From Amycolatopsis saalfeldensis (GTDB lineage Bacteria > Actinomycetota > Actinomycetes > Mycobacteriales > Pseudonocardiaceae), in NCBI RefSeq assembly GCF_900110575.1, contig NZ_FOEF01000001.1:124001-188000 (forward strand): a stretch of DNA of 64,000 bases, given 5' to 3'. Of this stretch, positions 55,029-63,701 are shown piece by piece. The notes under the pieces were generated by a model, which made no database searches, was not told the origin of the DNA, and saw only the letters and a list, made by a program, of their open reading frames with translations. Positions within the stretch are counted from its first letter, which is position 1. The number at the start of each line of letters is the position of its first letter. A program made the translations under genes and the position numbers.

Positions 55029-56503
55029 GCCTGGGCACCTTCCACCAGCAGGGCGAGTTCTTTGGTCGCGTTCTTGCCGTGCGCCGTGAGCGGGAACTCG
55101 TCGACGACGTGGCAGAGCGAAGGGACCTTCTGCGGTTCCAGCCGCTGGGCCAGCTCCCGCAGGACCGTGGTCGGCGGGAGGTCGCTCTCCACGCAGATGG
55201 CCAGGTCCCGTGTCTCGCTCGGCGGGATCGCGCCGGCCGCGCGCACCCCGGGGATGTCCATCGCCGCGGCCTCGATCTCCAAAGTGGACATCCGGATGCC
55301 CTTGCGCTTGAACATGTCGTCGCGGCGGCCCTCGAAGTAGAGGTAGCCGTCGGCGTCCAGGCGGCCGTAGTCGCCGGTGTGCAGGCGGAGCCCGCCGGTG
55401 GCCTCGTCGGGGCGGAACGCGCTGGCCGTCAGCTCCGGCGCGCGCCAGTAGCCGGGCATCACGTGCGGGCCGGCGGCGACGATCTCGCCGATGTCGCCGG
55501 CCGGCAGCTCGGTGCCGTCGGCCGCGAGGATGTGCACGGACGTGCCGGGCAGCGGCAGCCCGGACGCGCCTGGCCGCTCGGTGTCCTCTTCGGGCGGCAT
55601 GATGGTGATCCGCTTGCACTCGGTCTGGCCGAACTGGCGGACCACGCGGGCGCCCGGGAAGGCGTTGCGCAGCTTGGTGATGGTCGCGTCGGGCAGCGCG
55701 GCGCCCGTGTTGGTGAACAGGCGCACGGGCGCGGTGGCCGTCTCGCGCTCGGCCAGCGTGGCGATCATCGTGGCGAGCGACGGGACGATGGGGACCACCG
55801 TGGCGCCGACCTCGCGCATCCGCTGCAGCAGCCGCAGGTCGGATTCCGCGTCGGCGAGCACGATCTCGCTGCGGCCGAGGGTGGCCAGCAGGACCTTGTA
55901 GAGGCCGTAGTCCCAGGACATCGGGAACCGGCAGAACACCACGTCGTCGGCGCGGTAGCCGAGCACGGCCTGGATCGCGCGGGCGGCGAAGGTGACCTGG
56001 CGGTGCGGGCCGATCACGCCCTTGGGCGCGGCGGTGCTGCCGGAGGTGTAGATGAGCACGGCGACGTCGTCGGGCGCCACCTCGGTCGGCTCGGCCCGCT
56101 CGCCGGCGCGGAACGCCGCGTCGACCTCGTTCCACAGTGGACCGAACTCGGCGGGCGTGAGCACCAGCCGCGGCTCGGCGTTGGCCACCACGGAGTCGAA
56201 GTGGAACTTCTTCATCGCCGGGTTGATCGGCACGAACACCGCGCCGCGCCGGGTGGTCCCGTAGAACAGCGCGACCAGCTCGCGGTTGGTCGGCAGCTGC
56301 ACGACCACGCGGTCCCCGTGCCCCACCCCGCGACGGGCGAGCACGGCCTCCACCGCCCGGCTCCACTCCGCGACCTCCGTGTAGGTCCACCCGCCTTCGC
56401 GGTCGCGCACCGCCGTGGCCCCCGCCGCGTCGGCCACGGCCTCGTCCAGCGGCGAAAACACCAGCGAACCGCCAGGAGAATCGTTCACGACTGCCACTCC
56501 CAT
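55025..56503 (-). CDS. Acyl-ATP ligase for the beta-amino acid starter (VinN-like)
   Basis: 492 aa ANL adenylating enzyme without a carrier domain. Core motifs are IYTSGSTAAPKG (~152-163), RQFGQTECKR, the Asp in LHTGDYGRLDADGY, and the C-terminal Lys in TAHGKNATKEL. By position, with mutase and decarboxylase directly downstream, it should activate 3-methylaspartate and load it on the free ACP at 58849, as VinN does. The residues that set specificity cannot be read reliably here. The ATG at 56503 has a weak site; a GTG at 56488 has GGGAG 8 bases upstream and may be the true start. It heads a chain of 4-base-overlapping genes. Confidence 0.92.
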   Translation of the reverse strand: MGVAVVNDSPGGSLVFSPLDEAVADAAGATAVRDREGGWTYTEVAEWSRAVEAVLARRGVGHGDRVVVQLPTNRELVALFYGTTRRGAVFVPINPAMKKFHFDSVVANAEPRLVLTPAEFGPLWNEVDAAFRAGERAEPTEVAPDDVAVLIYTSGSTAAPKGVIGPHRQVTFAARAIQAVLGYRADDVVFCRFPMSWDYGLYKVLLATLGRSEIVLADAESDLRLLQRMREVGATVVPIVPSLATMIATLAERETATAPVRLFTNTGAALPDATITKLRNAFPGARVVRQFGQTECKRITIMPPEEDTERPGASGLPLPGTSVHILAADGTELPAGDIGEIVAAGPHVMPGYWRAPELTASAFRPDEATGGLRLHTGDYGRLDADGYLYFEGRRDDMFKRKGIRMSTLEIEAAAMDIPGVRAAGAIPPSETRDLAICVESDLPPTTVLRELAQRLEPQKVPSLCHVVDEFPLTAHGKNATKELALLVEGAQA

Positions 56504-56599
56504 GTACTCGACGGGACTGCCCCGAATGACTGCGTGCCGGCGCGGAATCCCCTCCCCCGACGTGGCAGAAAACTAGCCGCGACGCCTCGCGCGGTCACA

Positions 56600-56616
56600 C
56601 CCCTAACGGCCCCTAA
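56600..56616 (-). promoter_or_regulatory. Double TTAGGGG box upstream of the starter operon
   Basis: On the minus strand there are two direct copies of TTAGGGG exactly 10 bases apart (complements at 56600-56606 and 56610-56616), one helical turn. They lie about 100 bases upstream of the ligase start. This is the strongest example of the box in the window. Confidence 0.6.
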
Positions 56617-56638
56617 GCGGCTTCCCGGGACGGCACGC

Positions 56639-56684
56639 GAAAAGGCCTGCCCCGCCCGGAAACCCAGGCAGAGCAGGCCTTTTC
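56639..56684. terminator. Hairpin terminator after the 56699-57070 gene
   Basis: GAAAAGGCCTGC at 56639-56650 pairs with GCAGGCCTTTTC at 56673-56684. On the minus strand the second arm ends in a T-run, so it looks like a rho-independent terminator that separates the membrane protein from the starter operon. Confidence 0.75.
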
Positions 56685-56698
56685 AGATCCGCTTGAGA

Positions 56699-57070
56699 CT
56701 AGCCGCGCACGCCCGAGCGACGGCGGCCGATGTGGTGTGCCACAGCGACGGCGACACCAACCGCGACAACGGCTCCGGTCGCGACCGGGCTCAGGAACTT
56801 CGACAGGCTCGGCGCGGTGCTCGGCCCGATCAGCCAGACCGCCATCGGCACGGCGTAAGCCGCGGTGAGCGCGCCGGTCCACCAACCCAGCGCGCGCAGG
56901 CGGGTGTCTCGCAGGGTCCCGATCACCACCACGGCGATCGGGAGGCCCGCCAGGAAGGCGAACTGGCCGAGCACGAAGACGGGGACCAGCCAGGCCGCGA
57001 TCAGCACGGTCAGCGAGGTGCGGCGGACGGCGGCGTTCGTACGGTCGCGGTGCGGAGCGGTGGTGGTCAT
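56699..57070 (-). CDS. Membrane protein, about four TM segments, unknown function
   Basis: 123 aa. Hydrophobic segments are visible around LTVLIAAWLVPVFVLGQFAF, LAGLPIAVVVIGTL, ALTAAYAVPMAVWLIG and GAVVAVGVAVAVAHHIG. The N-terminus is charged (HRDRTNAAVRR) and the tail Arg-rich. GAGGAG lies just before the ATG. The 123-base upstream spacer is AT-richer than its surroundings, with TTAGTTAGAAGCTATAAC around 57100, unlike the other cluster promoters, and it lacks a TTAGGGG box. It may therefore be a passenger with its own control rather than a pathway gene. Confidence 0.8.
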   Translation of the reverse strand: MTTTAPHRDRTNAAVRRTSLTVLIAAWLVPVFVLGQFAFLAGLPIAVVVIGTLRDTRLRALGWWTGALTAAYAVPMAVWLIGPSTAPSLSKFLSPVATGAVVAVGVAVAVAHHIGRRRSGVRG

Positions 57071-57193
57071 CGTCTTCTCCTCAGGTGGCCAGTGCTTCTT
57101 GCGTTAGTTAGAAGCTATAACACTTCGTCATAGGAGGCAATAGGCAAAGTGAGAGGTTCTAACCAACCCGCCGGCCAGGCAGAAGCACCGGCC

Positions 57194-58717
57194 TCACCCG
57201 ACCGGCACCGGGCTGAGCAGCTCGGCCGCCACCCCCGCCAGCGCCTTGCGGTCGATCTTGCGGTTGGTGTTCAGCGGGAACTCGTCGACATGGCGGTAGT
57301 GCCGCGGGATCACCCCCTCCGGCAGCACCTGGCGCAGCGCGCGGACCAGCTCGATGACCGGCCGTTCCCCGCCGGTGTAGAAGACGAACAGCTCCGTACC
57401 CGCGTCGCCCGCGACGCCGAGGGCCACCGCATCCAGCACGCCGCAGTCGCGCAACGCGTGCTCCACCTCCGTCAGCTCGATGCGCCAGCCGAGCACCTGC
57501 ACCTGCGAGTCGAGCCGGCCGAGGTAGGCCAGGTCGTCGCCCCCGAGACGGCGGACGCGGTCGCCGGTGCGGTAGAAACGGCGGCCGTCGCGGTCGAGGA
57601 AGCGGCCGCGTTCGTCGGCCGGGTCGAGGTAACCCGGCGTCAGCTGCGGGCCTGCGATGGCTAGCTCGCCTTCCTCCGGTTCCTCGACATCCCCCGGGCC
57701 CAGCAGCAGGTAGTCGTGGCCCGCGTGGACTTCCCCGATCGGGACCACGCCGTTGACCGCGACCCGCGGCGTCACCTCGTCGTCCCACCGGTAACCGGCG
57801 ACGGTGATGGTCAGCTCGGTGGGGCCGTACAGGTTTTCCGCGATCGCGTTCGGCGCCGCGATCCGCCAGTCCGCCGTGTCCCGCACGGTCAGCGCCTCGC
57901 CCGCGAAGAAGCTCCACCGCAACCCCGGCAGCGCGCCCGGGGTGAGCCCGCCGGTGCGGCGGACCAGGTCGATCGCGCTCGGCGTGGAGAACCACACCGT
58001 CAGCCCGCGCTCGGCCGCGAACGCCGGCAGGTTCCGGTACGCCGTACCGGGCAGCACCACCGCGGGCGCCCCCGCTCCCCACGCGCAGAACAGGTCGAAC
58101 ATCGCGCAGTCGAAGTTCAGGTCGAAGGTCTGCGAGAACACGTCTTCCGGGGTGAAGTCGTACCGCTCGTCGAGCAGGCCGAAGTAGTGCTCGGTGGCGG
58201 CGTGGCCGATCCGGACCCCCTTGGGGCGCCCGGTGGAGCCGGAGGTGAACAGCACGTACGCGGTGTCCTCCGGACGCACCGGCCGAGGCGTCGTCAACGC
58301 CTGAGCCTCGCGCGGGCGCAGTACCGAAGGCTGGTCGCCGCACTCGGGCGCCAGCACGGTGACCGACGGAGGCACCAGGGTGAGGCCGCGCGCGTCCGCG
58401 ACCACCGCGTCCACCCCGGCCGCCTCGATCATCTGCGCGGTGCGGGCGGCCGGGAAGTCCGGGCGCAGCGGGACCACCGTCGCGCCGGCGTACAGCCCGG
58501 CCAGGATCCCGGCATAGGCGGTGACTCCCTTGCCCGCCAGCACCCCTACGGTGCGGGCGCCGGCCTCGGCCAGCGCACCGCCCCACAGCAGCGCCAGCTC
58601 GTGCAGCCGGTCGTAGGTGATGGCCTGCTCACCCACGTGGACGGCCACGCCGCCGTCCGATCGTTCGAGGCCGCGCAGGAACCGCGAGTGCAGTCCGCCG
58701 GTGAAGCTCGTGTCCAT
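57194..58717 (-). CDS. Amino-acid adenylating enzyme (VinM-like, N-terminal capping)
   Basis: 507 aa stand-alone adenylation domain. Motifs are VLFTSGSTGRPKG (~155-167), NLYGPTELTITV, ELAIAGPQLTPGYL, YRTGDRVRRLGGDDLAYLGR, QVQVLGWRIELTEVE and the C-terminal Lys in NTNRKIDRKAL. These are NRPS-like rather than like the ligase at 55025. In vicenistatin, VinM adds L-alanine to the beta-amino group on the ACP to protect it, and this gene's place next to ACP, transferase and peptidase fits. The amino acid used here is inferred. The ATG at 58717 has GGAGG about 6 bases upstream. It is divergent from the ACP gene. Confidence 0.9.
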   Translation of the reverse strand: MDTSFTGGLHSRFLRGLERSDGGVAVHVGEQAITYDRLHELALLWGGALAEAGARTVGVLAGKGVTAYAGILAGLYAGATVVPLRPDFPAARTAQMIEAAGVDAVVADARGLTLVPPSVTVLAPECGDQPSVLRPREAQALTTPRPVRPEDTAYVLFTSGSTGRPKGVRIGHAATEHYFGLLDERYDFTPEDVFSQTFDLNFDCAMFDLFCAWGAGAPAVVLPGTAYRNLPAFAAERGLTVWFSTPSAIDLVRRTGGLTPGALPGLRWSFFAGEALTVRDTADWRIAAPNAIAENLYGPTELTITVAGYRWDDEVTPRVAVNGVVPIGEVHAGHDYLLLGPGDVEEPEEGELAIAGPQLTPGYLDPADERGRFLDRDGRRFYRTGDRVRRLGGDDLAYLGRLDSQVQVLGWRIELTEVEHALRDCGVLDAVALGVAGDAGTELFVFYTGGERPVIELVRALRQVLPEGVIPRHYRHVDEFPLNTNRKIDRKALAGVAAELLSPVPVG

Positions 58718-58734
58718 CGTGGTCCTCCGCCAGT

Positions 58735-58744
58735 AATAGGGGTG
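58735..58744 (+). promoter_or_regulatory. AATAGGGGTG box in the adenylase/ACP divergent spacer
   Basis: AATAGGGGTG lies about 105 bases upstream of the ACP start in plus orientation and only about 20 bases upstream of the adenylase start. The spacing to the ACP matches that seen for other cluster boxes. Confidence 0.4.
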
Positions 58745-58848
58745 CCAACGCGTCGATCCGGGACGGCGACGCGAGGTAGAGTCCAAAACCGAACCGGGCG
58801 GTCGGTTTCATGCCTGGGAGATCCGAACCTAGTCGATCCGGAGCAGCC

Positions 58849-59094
58849 ATGTGGGACAGCACTTTCGACGAGACCCTTCGCACGTTCCTTCCGTTCCTGC
58901 CCGCCGAGGAGGCGCTGACCGCCGAAACCCCGCTGCGGGAGTACGGGCTCGACTCGCTCGCGACCGTCGAGCTGCTCGCCTTGCTGGAGCAGAACTACAA
59001 CGTGCGCTTCGAAGACGACGCCCTGAACCTGGAAACGTTCGAGAACCCCGGCCGCCTGTGGGCGACCCTGTCCGAGCTCCAGCCGGCTAGCTGA
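58849..59094 (+). CDS. Free acyl carrier protein of the starter pathway (VinL-like)
   Basis: 81 aa. The phosphopantetheine serine is Ser36 in EYGLDSLATVELLALLE, typical of a type II carrier. GGAG lies 5 bases upstream of the ATG; a longer in-frame ATG at 58810 is less likely. It should carry 3-methylaspartate, then 3-aminoisobutyrate, then the capped dipeptide, before transfer to the PKS loading ACP. Its 3' end overlaps the convergent acyltransferase gene by 8 bases. It is the only plus-strand gene among the starter genes. Confidence 0.93.
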   Translation: MWDSTFDETLRTFLPFLPAEEALTAETPLREYGLDSLATVELLALLEQNYNVRFEDDALNLETFENPGRLWATLSELQPAS

Positions 59095-60046
59095 CGCGGG
59101 ACGGACCCGCGCCCCGGCGCCGTGGCTGAAGGGCCATCCGCGGGTTCACGGTGACCACCTCGAACCGGCTCGTGGTGGCGCGGACCCGGCCGAACAGCGT
59201 GTCCGGCCCCGCCACCCAGAGCTTCCGAACGCCGAGCTGCTCCAAGGAGGACACGACATGCGGCCAGCGCAGCGGTTTGACGATGCTGTCCAGCAGCATC
59301 GTGCGCACCTGCTCGCCGGAGCGCAGGATCGAGCCGTCCTGGTCGGCGACGATGGGCAGCAGCGGGTCGTGGAAGTCGAGGCCGCCAAGGACTTCGTCCT
59401 CCGCCTTGCGCCGCAACGCCCCGAACGCGCCGGAGTGCAGCGGTGGCCGCATCGTGTACAGCGACAGCCCGCCCATGCTCCGGATCGCCTGCTTCAGCCA
59501 GTCGAGGTTCCGCTCGCGCAGCGAGACCATGTAGAAGTCGTGGTCGATGTAACACGAGATGTCGGACCACTCGCCGCGGCCGGTCAGCTCGGCGAGGGCT
59601 TCGTTGAGCTTCTCCTCCGGGGTGCGGACGAACGAGTGCGTGACCACGTCGGTGTACTCGGTGGCGAAGAACTCGTTGAGGCAGCGGGCGAGCTCCGCGG
59701 TCATCCACACGGCGTCGGGGAAGGTCAGCGAGCCGGCGTACACACTGGCCGGCTTCTCGCCGAAGCTCGGGCCGGTGCAGTAGTCGGGGCTCAGCTCGTA
59801 CTCCTGCTCGGCCCATTCGGCGAGCGCAAGACAGGTCAGCATGAACCCGACCTGGGCGTACTCGGAGTAGTCGCCGTCGGCCTCGCGGAAACGGTCGACC
59901 AGCGGGTAGCCCAGCCGGTCGTTCGCCTCCCCGATCAGCCGGCGGGCGAACGGGTTGATCAGCAGGAACTTGCCGAAGTCGGCGAACCGGCACGGGCTCA
60001 TCCCGGGGAACACGACCGCCGATCCGGCCCGGTTGGCCTCATCCAT
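59087..60046 (-). CDS. Trans-acyltransferase moving the starter between ACPs (VinK-like)
   Basis: 319 aa malonyl-transferase fold. The nucleophile is Ser94 in TGPSFGEKPA and the catalytic His204 is in RPPLHSGAFG. The AT opening VVFPGMSPCRF replaces FPGQG. The Arg that grips the malonyl carboxylate is not seen in its usual place, consistent with an aminoacyl substrate. By analogy with VinK it moves the capped 3-aminoisobutyryl unit from the free ACP to the loading ACP of the PKS at 34719-50672. Its ATG overlaps the stop of the aminopeptidase gene by 8 bases. Confidence 0.92.
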   Translation of the reverse strand: MDEANRAGSAVVFPGMSPCRFADFGKFLLINPFARRLIGEANDRLGYPLVDRFREADGDYSEYAQVGFMLTCLALAEWAEQEYELSPDYCTGPSFGEKPASVYAGSLTFPDAVWMTAELARCLNEFFATEYTDVVTHSFVRTPEEKLNEALAELTGRGEWSDISCYIDHDFYMVSLRERNLDWLKQAIRSMGGLSLYTMRPPLHSGAFGALRRKAEDEVLGGLDFHDPLLPIVADQDGSILRSGEQVRTMLLDSIVKPLRWPHVVSSLEQLGVRKLWVAGPDTLFGRVRATTSRFEVVTVNPRMALQPRRRGAGPSRVS

Positions 60047-60989
60047 GACTGGCGACCTCTCTCTCGGCGGCCCGGCGCACGGGCTCGCGGGGGTGGACGT
60101 GCTGCAGGAAGCCCAGCAGGACTTCCCGGAACCGCTCGGGTTCCTCGAGGTGCGGGACGTGGCTGGAGTGCTCGAAAATCTCCCAGCGCACGTCGTGGAT
60201 CCGGTCGAAGTACGGCTGGACGGTCACCGGGGTGGCCTCGTCGTGCCGGCCGGAAATGAGCAGGGTGGGTGCCTCGATGTCGTCGAGGTACTCGATCACG
60301 GAGTAGTCCTTCAGCGTGCCCGAGACGGTGAACTCGCTCGGCCCGTTCATCGTGGCGTAGACGGTGTTGTCCTCCGCCATCTCCATGAACGAGGCGAGGT
60401 AGTCACTCGGCCACGGCAGCGTCCGGCAGACGTGGCGGTCGTAGAACACCCGCATCAGGTCGAAGTACTCCTGCGTGGTGGTGGTTCCGGCGGCCTCGTG
60501 CGCCCGCAGCCGGGCGTCGACATCGGACGGGAGCCGCGCGCGGAGCACGTCCATCTCCTGGCGCCACAACGGGTACGAAGCCGGCGAGTTCGCGATCACC
60601 AGCCCACGCAAGCCGTCCGGGCGCTGCGCGGCGTGCCGCGCGACGACCAAGCCGCCCCACGACTGCCCATACAGGACGTAATTGTCCTCGATGCCCAGCC
60701 GGTGCAGCAGGTTGTCCAGCTCGTCGGCGAACAGCTCCGGGGTCCAGAAGTCCGCGCCCCGCTCCGGCAGGTGCGTCGAACCGCCGCTGCCCAGCTGGTC
60801 GTAGTGGACCACCGGCCACCCGTGCGCGGCCAGCTCACCGAGATTGCGCAGGTAGTCGTGAGTGCTCCCGGGCCCGCCGTGCACCACGACCACGGCAGGC
60901 AGCTCGCCGCCGACGTCGCCGGTGACCCGGTACCACGTGCGGTACTCGCCGAAAGGAACCCAGCCCTTCGCGGTGGGTGCCACGGCCAT
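60039..60989 (-). CDS. Proline iminopeptidase-like aminopeptidase (VinJ-like cap removal)
   Basis: 316 aa alpha/beta-hydrolase of the S33 family. Oxyanion motif VVHGGPGSTHDYL (36-48), nucleophile Ser110 in YGQSWGG, Asp likely in ISGRHDEATP, and His in SSHVPHLEEPERF. The ATG at 60989 has GAGG 8 bases upstream; an ATG at 60995 is an alternative. In vicenistatin, VinJ cuts the protecting alanine from the finished chain so that the free amine can attack the TE ester. It is first in a unit with the acyltransferase, overlapping by 8 bases. A lysis-type housekeeping role is less likely given the neighbours. Confidence 0.92.
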   Translation of the reverse strand: MAVAPTAKGWVPFGEYRTWYRVTGDVGGELPAVVVVHGGPGSTHDYLRNLGELAAHGWPVVHYDQLGSGGSTHLPERGADFWTPELFADELDNLLHRLGIEDNYVLYGQSWGGLVVARHAAQRPDGLRGLVIANSPASYPLWRQEMDVLRARLPSDVDARLRAHEAAGTTTTQEYFDLMRVFYDRHVCRTLPWPSDYLASFMEMAEDNTVYATMNGPSEFTVSGTLKDYSVIEYLDDIEAPTLLISGRHDEATPVTVQPYFDRIHDVRWEIFEHSSHVPHLEEPERFREVLLGFLQHVHPREPVRRAAEREVASHG

Positions 60990-61087
60990 GCTCATCACCT
61001 CTTTTGTCTCCCTCGTCCGGCGTTGCTTCGAAGCCTTCGCGGCCGGATCCACCTTCATGTCTATCCGCCGCGCCCGCGTCGCGACCA

Positions 61088-61191
61088 GCCCCTAAGGGGC
61101 GTCTAAAGCGCAGCTAAGCCCGACCACTTCCTTACCGCTCAACGGATCCCCGCGGAAGGCCCCGGCGCCCGAACAGGGGTGCGCCACCCCT
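61088..61191. promoter_or_regulatory. Palindromic AGGGG boxes in the peptidase/glycosyltransferase divergent promoter
   Basis: Two inverted forms of the cluster box occur in this 298-base spacer: GCCCCTAAGGGGC at 61088-61100, about 100 bases upstream of the peptidase, and AGGGGTG at 61175-61181 facing CACCCCT at 61185-61191, about 100 bases upstream of the glycosyltransferase. Each lies at the distance typical of the other boxes. Nothing else is recognisable in the spacer. Confidence 0.5.
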
Positions 61192-61287
61192 AGCCACTGC
61201 TTCCAGGGTCGGCCGGGCGGGCCGGCGGGACTACCGTTTTCCCCGTACCAGCAGCGTTTCCCACCCGCGAAATCGGAGAGTGCGGCC

Positions 61288-62550
61288 ATGCGCGTCCTGT
61301 TGATGGTCTTCCCCACGAGGACGCACGTCTACAGCATGGCGCCGGTCGGCTGGGCGCTGGCCGCGGCCGGGCACGAGGTCCGCTTCGCCGGGCAGCGCAA
61401 TCCGCGTGAGGTGGAGTCGTTCGCCGAAACCGGCCTCGACGCGATGTGGTTCGGCGGCGAGCTGGACATCGCCCGGCACCGGCGGCTGCAGGTCGACGGC
61501 GACAACGCGATGCAGGGCGGCTTCCGCATCTCCGAGAGCCGGCCCGAGCGGTACACCGAGGAGTACGTGCGCAACGTCTACGAGCACTGGGTCGAGGTCT
61601 TCCGCTGGACCACCCCCGAGCCGCTGCTCGACGAGCTGGTCCGGTTCGCCCGGCAGTGGCAGCCGGACCTCGTCGTCTGGGACCCGATGATCTACGCCGC
61701 GCCGATCGTCGCGCAGGCCATCGGTGTGCCGCACCTGCGGATGATGTACGCCGCGGACCAGACCGCGCGCATCGGCGCGCAGTACCGCGACCTGCGCGCG
61801 CACCGCACGGAGGACACGGCGCCGGACCCGTTCGTGGAGTGGATGTCCGCGGCCGTCGGGCGGTTCGGCGCGGACTACGGGGAAACGCTGCGCTACGGCG
61901 TCAAGACCATCGACTGCCACCCGTCCTACCTGCGTTACGAAGGCGTCGACGTGGACTACGTGCCGGCCCGTTTCGTAGCGCACAACAAGCCGATGGCGAT
62001 CCCGAGATGGGTGCTGGAGCGGCCGCGGCGGCCGCGCGTGATGCTGACGCTGGGCATCTCGAACCGGCAGGTGCTCGGCGTCGAGGAGACGTCGGTGGCC
62101 GACCTGCTCGACGGCCTCGCGGACCTCGACGTCGAGGTGATCGCGACCCTCAACGCCGCGCAGCTGGCCACCGTGCCCAAGGTCCCGGACAACGTCCGCG
62201 CCGTCGACTTCGTGCCGATGAACGAGCTGCTCGCGAGCTGCTCGGCGATCGTGCACCAGGGCGGCGGCGCGACGATCGGCAACGCCGTGGTCAACGGCGT
62301 TCCGCAGCTCGTCATCCCCGGCACCACCTGGAGCGAGCGCGTCTCGGCGGTCGCGCAGGTCAAGCGCGGCAACGGGTTGCTGGTGGACCTGGAGGACGTC
62401 ACGCCCGGCTCCGTGCGCGAAGGGATCCAGCGGCTGCTGGAAGAGCCGGGCTTCCGCGAGAGCGCGCTCGAGGTGCGCGACGAGATGCTGGCCACGCCGA
62501 CGCTGGACGAGCTGGTGCCGGAGTTCGAACGGATCGCGCGATGCCGGTGA
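61288..62550 (+). CDS. Macrolactam glycosyltransferase, GT1 family (EryCIII/VinC type)
   Basis: 420 aa, full family length. The N-terminus MRVLLMVFPTRTHVYSMAPV and GHEVRFAGQRNPREVESF form the acceptor domain. The C-terminal nucleotide-sugar motif is intact as VHQGGGATIGNAVVNGVPQL (~321-340), and LTLGISNRQ begins the second Rossmann half. It should transfer the amino sugar made by the 21928-24911 operon to the macrolactam. No separate auxiliary P450-like activator of the DesVIII type is visible, but the short homologue at 5764 might partner it. GGAG lies upstream of the ATG, and the 3' end overlaps the sensor kinase by 10 bases. Confidence 0.95.
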   Translation: MRVLLMVFPTRTHVYSMAPVGWALAAAGHEVRFAGQRNPREVESFAETGLDAMWFGGELDIARHRRLQVDGDNAMQGGFRISESRPERYTEEYVRNVYEHWVEVFRWTTPEPLLDELVRFARQWQPDLVVWDPMIYAAPIVAQAIGVPHLRMMYAADQTARIGAQYRDLRAHRTEDTAPDPFVEWMSAAVGRFGADYGETLRYGVKTIDCHPSYLRYEGVDVDYVPARFVAHNKPMAIPRWVLERPRRPRVMLTLGISNRQVLGVEETSVADLLDGLADLDVEVIATLNAAQLATVPKVPDNVRAVDFVPMNELLASCSAIVHQGGGATIGNAVVNGVPQLVIPGTTWSERVSAVAQVKRGNGLLVDLEDVTPGSVREGIQRLLEEPGFRESALEVRDEMLATPTLDELVPEFERIARCR

Positions 62551-63656
62551 AGCAGCGGCCGCACGCGATCCGGACCATCGGGTTCCTGATCGCGAGCTTC
62601 CCGCTGCGGCTGCCGGCGTTCATCCTGACGCTGGTGTCGATAGTGCTCGGCGTCGCGACCACCATGCTGTGGGCCGGCATCCCGATCCTCATCGCCGCCA
62701 CGTCCATCGCCCGCGGCTTCGCCGACCTCGAACGCCGCTGGGTGCGCACGATGCTCGGCATCGAGATCGCCGACCCGATCCGGCGCCCGCACGGGAACGG
62801 GCTGCTGCAGACGTGGCAGACCCGGTTCATCGACCCCGTCACCTGGCGTGAGCTGGGGTTCGTGCTGCTGGCGCTGCCCTTGGGCATCTTCGAGTTCGTG
62901 GCCGGGATCGTCTCGGTGGTGGTGCCGCCGTTCGGCATCTTCGTCGCGCCGCGGATCGGGGCGATGCACGGCGCGCTCTCGCTGTCGATGCTCGGCCCGG
63001 ACCGGACCGCGCAGCTGGAGGCGCGCACGCGCCAGCTCAAGGACTCGCGCGCCCGCGGTGTCGACGCCGTGGAGGCCGAGCGCCGGCGGATCGAACGCGA
63101 TCTGCACGACGGCGCGCAGCAGCGGCTGGTGGCCGTCGCGATGAGCCTCGGCCGCGCGCAGCTGAAGCTCGACACCGACAACCAGGCGGACGTGCGCGAA
63201 CTCATCGGCGCCGCGCACAGCGACGCCAAGCTCGCCGTCTCCGAGCTGCGCGACCTCGCGCGCGGGATCTACCCGCCGGTGCTGCAGGACCGCGGCCTCG
63301 ACGCGGCGCTGTCCTCGCTGACCGCGCGCATGCCGCTCCACGTGGACGTCGAGGTGACGGTGGAACCGCGGCCGCCCGCGCCGGTCGAGACCACGACGTA
63401 CTTCATCGTCAGCGAGACGCTCACCAACATCGCCAAGCACTCCGGCGCCGACCGCGCCTCGGTCCGGGTCACCCGCGACGCCGCCACCGTGGTCGTCGAG
63501 ATCATCGACAACGGCCACGGCGGCGCCTCGGTGCGCCCCGGCGGCGGGCTGGCCGGGCTGGCCGACCGGGCCGCCACCATCGACGGGGTGCTCACCGTGG
63601 TCAGCCCCGTGGGCGGGCCGACCGTGGTGCGCGCCGACCTGCCGGTCCGCTGGTGA
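62541..63656 (+). CDS. NarL-type sensor histidine kinase
   Basis: 371 aa membrane kinase. An N-terminal sensor domain with about four hydrophobic segments (residues ~15-55 and 105-145) contains LTLVSIVLGVATTMLWAGIP and FEFVAGIVSVVVPPFGIF, the pattern of actinobacterial putative-sensor domains. The phosphoacceptor is in ERRRIERDLHDGAQQRLVAV (His ~190). The ATP domain has SETLTNIAKHSGA (N-box), DNGHGGA (G1) and GGGLAGLADR (G2). The ATG overlaps the glycosyltransferase stop by 10 bases, so they are co-transcribed. It is paired with the response regulator that follows. Whether it belongs to the pathway or to the flanking genome is uncertain. Confidence 0.93.
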   Translation: MPVKQRPHAIRTIGFLIASFPLRLPAFILTLVSIVLGVATTMLWAGIPILIAATSIARGFADLERRWVRTMLGIEIADPIRRPHGNGLLQTWQTRFIDPVTWRELGFVLLALPLGIFEFVAGIVSVVVPPFGIFVAPRIGAMHGALSLSMLGPDRTAQLEARTRQLKDSRARGVDAVEAERRRIERDLHDGAQQRLVAVAMSLGRAQLKLDTDNQADVRELIGAAHSDAKLAVSELRDLARGIYPPVLQDRGLDAALSSLTARMPLHVDVEVTVEPRPPAPVETTTYFIVSETLTNIAKHSGADRASVRVTRDAATVVVEIIDNGHGGASVRPGGGLAGLADRAATIDGVLTVVSPVGGPTVVRADLPVRW

Positions 63657-63701
63657 CCCCTCCGCCATCCGCTCAGCACCGAACCTCCCGAGGAGCACCC
63701 C

